From positions 992,001 through 1,056,000 of the forward strand of contig NC_016051.1 in assembly GCF_000151205.2 (NCBI RefSeq): 64,000 bases of DNA. Direction: 5' to 3'. Both the position numbers and the translations under genes were made by a program. Below the pieces are notes generated by a model. The model was not told the origin of the DNA. It saw only the letters and a program-made list of their open reading frames with translations, and ran no database searches. Of this stretch, positions 60,531 to 64,000 are shown one piece after another. Positions within the stretch are counted from its first letter, which is position 1, and each line of letters begins with the position of its first letter. The stretch is from Thermococcus sp. AM4 (lineage in GTDB: Archaea > Methanobacteriota_B > Thermococci > Thermococcales > Thermococcaceae).

Positions 60531-62306
60531 TCACCCGAGTTCTACGAGTGGGTCGCCGGTGTTCACGGTGTCCCCTTCCTTCACGTAGATTTTCTTCACA
60601 ACGCCATCTTTCGGAGCCGGAATCTCGTTCTCCATCTTCATGGCCTCAAGCACAACCAAACCCTGGCCAGTCTTGACCTCCTGCCCCTCGCTCACGAGAA
60701 CCCTCAGGATTTTCCCGGGCATTGGGGCGGTAACTGTGTTGGGCGAGGCACTCGCGGGGGCCGGCGAAGGAGCCGGCGCCGGAGCGGAGACAGGAACCGA
60801 CGCAGGAGCTGCTGATGGAGCGCTGACCTGAACCGGAACGGCCCCCTGAACCCCCGATAGGTATCTGAGCGCGTTCAAATCTACGCCCTCGATACCGACC
60901 TCGAACTCGACACCGTTGACGTATATCTTCACCTTCGAGGCCTTCTTGGGCGGTTCGACCTTCACCCGCCCTTCAGCCCTCACCCTGAAGAACTCGAGGG
61001 CTACCTCTGGGAAGAGGCAGTAGGTTAGAACGTCCTCCTCCTTGTGGAGGTAACCGAGTTCCTCGAGCTTCCTCCTGCACTCCTCGAGTTGGGGCTTGAG
61101 CAGGCTTCCCGGCCTCTCGGTTATCGGCTCCTCGTCGCCGAGAACGAGCCTTTTGAGTTCCGGGTTTATCTCCGCCGGCGGCCTTCCGTAGAGTCCCCTG
61201 ATGTAGTCCTTGACCCCCTGTGTTATCTGCTTGTATCGGCCAAAGAGGACGTTGAGGACGGCCTGCGTTCCAACTATCTGGCTCGTCGGCGTCACGAGCG
61301 GTGGCCAGCCCAAATCTTCCCTAACGCGCGGAATCTCCTCGAGAACCTCATCGAGCCTGTCGAGGGCGTTCATCTCCTTGAGCTGGGCGATGAGGTTGGA
61401 GAACATTCCGCCGGGAACCTGGTACTTGAGGACGTAGGGGTTCACCATGAGCGTCTCCTTGTGAAGTAACCCCCAGTACTTCTCCTCGAGCAGTTTCTTG
61501 AGGTAGCGGGAAACCCGGTGGATTAGCTCCCTGTCGAGGTGGCTTCCTACCGCCTCGGGAAGGGCGTGCCATATCGTCTGTATTCCAGGCTGGGCGGTTC
61601 CAAAGGCGAGCGGGCTTATGGCGGTGTCTATGTAGTCGGCTCCGGCTTCCACCGCCTTCAGGTAGGTCGCCACCGCCATTCCAGTGGTCGAGTGGGTGTG
61701 GACGTTAACCGGGACGCCGTAGGTCTCCTTTATCTCGCTGACCAGCTCGTAGGCCTTCCAGGGAGTCAAAAGGCCCGCCATGTCCTTAATCGTTATGACA
61801 TCAACGTCAAGCCTTAGGAGCTCCTCGACCTTCTTCATGTAGTACTCCAGCGTGAAGACTTTGCCGGTTGTGTAAGCTATCGCCCCCTGAACCTCCGCCC
61901 CAACTTCTTTGGCCTTTTTTATTGCCACTTCCATGTTCCTGACGTCGTTGAGGGCGTCGAAAATCCTGAATATGTCTATTCCGTTCTTGTGGGCAAGCTC
62001 CACGAACTTCTCGACGACGTCGTCCTGATAATGCCTGTAACCGACGACGTTCTGACCCCTCAGCAGCATTTGGAGCTTCGTCTTCCTTATGTGCTCCCTG
62101 AGGAGCCTTAACCTCTCCCAGGGGTCTTCCTTGAGATAGCGTATGCAGACGTCGAAGGTGGCCCCGCCCCAAACCTCCATCGAGTAGAAGCCTATTTTGT
62201 CCATTGTCTCCGCTACCTTAAGCATATCCTCCGTCGTCATCCTCGTCGCTATGAGCGACTGATGAGCGTCACGGAAAGTCGTGTCTATAATCTCAACCCT
62301 CGCCAA
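60531..62306 (-). CDS. Biotin-carrying carboxyltransferase (oxaloacetate decarboxylase alpha/pyruvate carboxylase B type)
   Basis: A 591-residue protein in three parts. The metal-dependent carboxyltransferase barrel (~1-300) has DTTFRDAHQSL, LRGQNVVGYRHY, DIFRIFDALNDVRN, TIKDMAGLLTP and NVHTHSTTG. A PYC-OADA helical domain follows (~300-430), then an Ala/Pro-rich hinge. The biotinyl domain (~520-591) has the biotin Lys in LEAMKMENE. No biotin carboxylase subunit is visible nearby, so pyruvate carboxylase and membrane decarboxylase roles cannot be told apart. TTG 62306 (MARVEIIDTTF) is six bases after GAGGTG. A minus TATA GCTTTTAAGG is at 62341-62350. Confidence 0.9.
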   Translation of the reverse strand: MARVEIIDTTFRDAHQSLIATRMTTEDMLKVAETMDKIGFYSMEVWGGATFDVCIRYLKEDPWERLRLLREHIRKTKLQMLLRGQNVVGYRHYQDDVVEKFVELAHKNGIDIFRIFDALNDVRNMEVAIKKAKEVGAEVQGAIAYTTGKVFTLEYYMKKVEELLRLDVDVITIKDMAGLLTPWKAYELVSEIKETYGVPVNVHTHSTTGMAVATYLKAVEAGADYIDTAISPLAFGTAQPGIQTIWHALPEAVGSHLDRELIHRVSRYLKKLLEEKYWGLLHKETLMVNPYVLKYQVPGGMFSNLIAQLKEMNALDRLDEVLEEIPRVREDLGWPPLVTPTSQIVGTQAVLNVLFGRYKQITQGVKDYIRGLYGRPPAEINPELKRLVLGDEEPITERPGSLLKPQLEECRRKLEELGYLHKEEDVLTYCLFPEVALEFFRVRAEGRVKVEPPKKASKVKIYVNGVEFEVGIEGVDLNALRYLSGVQGAVPVQVSAPSAAPASVPVSAPAPAPSPAPASASPNTVTAPMPGKILRVLVSEGQEVKTGQGLVVLEAMKMENEIPAPKDGVVKKIYVKEGDTVNTGDPLVELG

Positions 62307-62391
62307 CTCCATCACCTCCCGTGTCCAGAAAAGTACACGGCCTTAAAAGCCTTACGACAGAAAAAGAAGAAGAGTTAGACAATCGCCGAAA

Positions 62392-63243
62392 TCAGAGCAG
62401 GCCCTCTGCCTTCGCCGCCTCCTCAGGGTCCTCGTTCCTGTGGACTACCCTGAGAAGGGCCTTTATGAAGGGCTCCGGGTTCTCGCGCTGGAAGATGTTC
62501 CTTCCGACGACCGCTCCAGAGCCACCGGCCTCTATGACCTCCCACACGAGCTTGAGGAAATCAACGGGGTTTTCCGTCTTCGCTCCTCCGCTAAGGAGAA
62601 CGGGAACGCCAGCTGCTGCATCGACGACCTTTGCAAAGGTCTCCTTTGAGCCGGTCCAGTAGGTCTTTATCATGTCCGCACCGCTCTCTGCTGCAGCTCT
62701 CGCACCGTACATGACGACGCGGTAGTCCTCTTTCTTTCCGTACTTTTCGTTGATGTACGGGCCCCTTGGATAGGCGAACTGCACAACCGGGAAGCCGAGG
62801 TCGTGGGCGTAGCTCGCTATCTCCGCGAACTGACGCATCATGACGTCCTCCTGAGGTGAACCCCAGTAGACGGTCGCCGCTATCGCGTCGGCGCCGAGCT
62901 TCACGGCATCCTCAACGAAGCCGAGCTGGCTCTGGAGGAGCTGTTCCTCCTTGGGGCGGAGATTGGTCTTACTGGTGAGCTTTATCATCAAACCGACGTT
63001 GGGCTTGACCTCATCGCCGGCGATCCTCGCGATTCCGGGGAGCATCATCACGCCGTCTATCCCGGCCCTGACAACCTTGCGGAGGATTATCCTCGGGTTA
63101 ACGTGCTCCCAGTGCTCCTCAAAATCGGTCGGTCCGTGCTCGAAGCCGTGGTCCATCGCGAAGATTAGGGCCCTTCCGTCCCTTCTAAAAAACCGCCGGA
63201 GTCTCCTCCGGATACCAACGCTCTGGTAGGGATCCATTTGCAT
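62392..63243 (-). CDS. fba: Fructose-bisphosphate aldolase, archaeal class I
   Basis: A 283-residue DhnA-type class I aldolase splitting or making fructose 1,6-bisphosphate. Marks are [15 protein letters not shown], a strand with ATVYWGSP, and the Schiff-base Lys in [11 protein letters not shown] near 190; [15 protein letters not shown] and [15 protein letters not shown] bind phosphate. ATG 63243 (MQMDPYQS) or 63237 may be used; the GGTGAT site favours the latter. The gene has a TGM over its start region. It fits the sugar and gluconeogenesis genes around it. Confidence 0.95.
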   Translation of the reverse strand: MQMDPYQSVGIRRRLRRFFRRDGRALIFAMDHGFEHGPTDFEEHWEHVNPRIILRKVVRAGIDGVMMLPGIARIAGDEVKPNVGLMIKLTSKTNLRPKEEQLLQSQLGFVEDAVKLGADAIAATVYWGSPQEDVMMRQFAEIASYAHDLGFPVVQFAYPRGPYINEKYGKKEDYRVVMYGARAAAESGADMIKTYWTGSKETFAKVVDAAAGVPVLLSGGAKTENPVDFLKLVWEVIEAGGSGAVVGRNIFQRENPEPFIKALLRVVHRNEDPEEAAKAEGLL

Positions 63244-63257
63244 CACCGTGAGTGATA
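63241..63257. promoter_or_regulatory. TGM-like site at the aldolase start
   Basis: CATCAC-CGTGA-GTGATA differs from TATCAC-N5-GTGATA in one arm base. It lies downstream of the minus-strand TATA, around the expected transcription start and overlapping the ribosome site, the repressing position for Tgr/TrmBL1. Confidence 0.6.
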
Positions 63258-63269
63258 TATTGATTTGAG

Positions 63270-63302
63270 GGATTTAAGGTTTTCCCCGGAAACGGTTTAA
63301 AG
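63270..63302. promoter_or_regulatory. Divergent promoters of fba and birA
   Basis: Minus: GGAAAAC then CTTAAATC (63270-63278) for fba. Plus: CGGAAACG (63287-63294) then GTTTAAAG (63295-63302) for birA. The plus TATA is so near GTG 63325 that birA mRNA is probably leaderless. Confidence 0.55.
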
Positions 63303-63324
63303 GGTTTCGACGAGTGATGAATGG

Positions 63325-64000
63325 GTGTTCGACGTGAGGTGGAACGTGATAAGGCTCACGGAGGTCGGTTCTACCAACGATTACGCAAGGGAGATCGCGG
63401 AGGACGTGCCGGAAGGCACCGTTGTCGTAGCGAGGAGGCAGAGGTCCGGAAAGGGGCGAAAGGGGAGGAAATGGGCCTCCCCCGAAGGTGGCCTCTGGAT
63501 GACGGCGATTCTGAAGCCGAGATCCAACCCGGAGCACCTGCCCAAGCTCGTTTTCGTTGGTGCATTGGCGGTACTCGACACGCTTCACGAATACGGGATC
63601 AGGGGCGAGCTGAAGTGGCCGAACGACGTCCTCGTTAATGGCAGGAAGATAGCCGGAATCCTGAGCGAGTGCAGGTTCGGCCGCTTCGCCCTCATAGGTA
63701 TCGGACTCAACGCGAACAACGAGATTCCCGATGAACTCAAGGAGAGCGCGGTTTCGATGGGGGAAATCCTGGGAAGGAACGTCGATCTGGAGGAACTGCT
63801 GGAGAAACTTCTGAGAAACCTGTCACGCTGGTACGGTCTGTTCAGGAGCGGAAGACACGGGGAGATACTGAAGGCCGTAAGGAACAGGAGTGCCGTGCTC
63901 GGGAAGAGGGTAAGGATCATCGAAGAAGGAAAGGTGATCGCCGAGGGAACCGCGGTGGATATAGACGAATCCGGGGCACTGATGGTCGAGGGGGCGGAAG
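63325..64000 (+). CDS. birA: Biotin-protein ligase, truncated by the window end
   Basis: The first ~225 residues, without a stop. Catalytic motifs of BirA are in order: LTEVGSTNDYAR, RRQRSGKGRKGRKWASPEGGLW (the biotinyl-AMP loop), KWPNDVLVNGRKIAGILSE and GIGLNANN. The C-terminal SH3-like cap has begun (VLGKRVRIIEEGKVIAEGTA). There is no N-terminal DNA-binding domain, so it is an enzyme only, not a repressor. Its likely substrate is the biotinyl domain encoded at 60.5-62.3 kb. GTG 63325 or GTG 63334 may be the start. Confidence 0.93.
   Translation, partial: MFDVRWNVIRLTEVGSTNDYAREIAEDVPEGTVVVARRQRSGKGRKGRKWASPEGGLWMTAILKPRSNPEHLPKLVFVGALAVLDTLHEYGIRGELKWPNDVLVNGRKIAGILSECRFGRFALIGIGLNANNEIPDELKESAVSMGEILGRNVDLEELLEKLLRNLSRWYGLFRSGRHGEILKAVRNRSAVLGKRVRIIEEGKVIAEGTAVDIDESGALMVEGAE

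Noticed and set aside
1-64000. CRISPR arrays, rRNA genes, transposases or a replication origin
   Set aside because: No regularly spaced repeats, rRNA-like stretches, transposase motifs or ORB-like repeats beside a Cdc6 gene were seen.

Overview
This window is a piece of a hyperthermophilic euryarchaeal chromosome, almost certainly Thermococcus. The evidence is the gene content: a form III RubisCO, the aCPSF1/FttA nuclease next to a proteasome beta subunit, a HerA-Mre11-Rad50-NurA operon, a tungsten aldehyde oxidoreductase, isopentenyl phosphate kinase, a CGP-CTERM surface protein, BRE/TATA promoters, and sites resembling the Thermococcales glycolytic motif. Genes are packed tightly, often with 4-base start/stop overlaps. 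GTG and TTG starts are frequent, and GGAGGTG-type ribosome sites decide many starts.

Layout. 1-9.2 kb: the end of DNA ligase, a PrsW-like membrane protein, FttA, the proteasome beta subunit, Cdc48, an RNase H-fold protein, a tiny acidic protein that overlaps antisense the serine tail of a helical-repeat protein, and uridine phosphorylase. 9.3-15.7 kb: a threonine synthase broken by two single-base deletions, a COG1672-type ATPase with a palindromic operator, a MEMO-family protein, and an operon of MntA-HepT toxin-antitoxin, mevalonate kinase, isopentenyl phosphate kinase and a CinA-like protein. 16-17.8 kb: a tungsten oxidoreductase. 17.9-26.7 kb: a type I restriction-modification island. HsdM, HsdS and HsdR are interleaved with a Lys-rich small protein, a PIN nuclease, two membrane proteins and a strongly folded tRNA/tmRNA-like inverted-repeat element; a YgjP-type metallopeptidase ends it. 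The hsdS-to-hsdR stretch is visibly richer in A+T.

26.7-41.6 kb is housekeeping: a cation/proton antiporter with a CBS protein, a KaiC-like ATPase, GlyRS, an Sm-like protein and L37e, a C/D box sRNA, an orphan antitoxin-like gene, DUF72, the NurA-Rad50-Mre11-HerA end-resection operon, a second C/D box sRNA and a dihydropteroate-synthase-related protein. 41.6-55.3 kb is taken up by one giant secreted protein of about 4,290 residues and, immediately downstream, a small paralog of its N-terminal domain with a different C-terminal anchor. 55.5-64 kb: a ferritin-VIT1 fusion, RubisCO, a secreted GH13 pullulan/starch hydrolase, a biotin-carrying carboxyltransferase subunit, class I fructose-bisphosphate aldolase and the start of biotin-protein ligase. 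Two of these carbon-metabolism genes (the GH13 hydrolase and the aldolase) have TGM-like sites by their promoters, suggesting common sugar control.

Best candidates for something undescribed: the accessory genes and structured element inside the type I R-M island, the paired operators before hsdR, the giant surface protein with its sister gene, and the antisense overlap at 7.2 kb. No rRNA, convincing tRNA, CRISPR array or transposase gene was seen. No database search was possible, so names rest on motifs and family memory.
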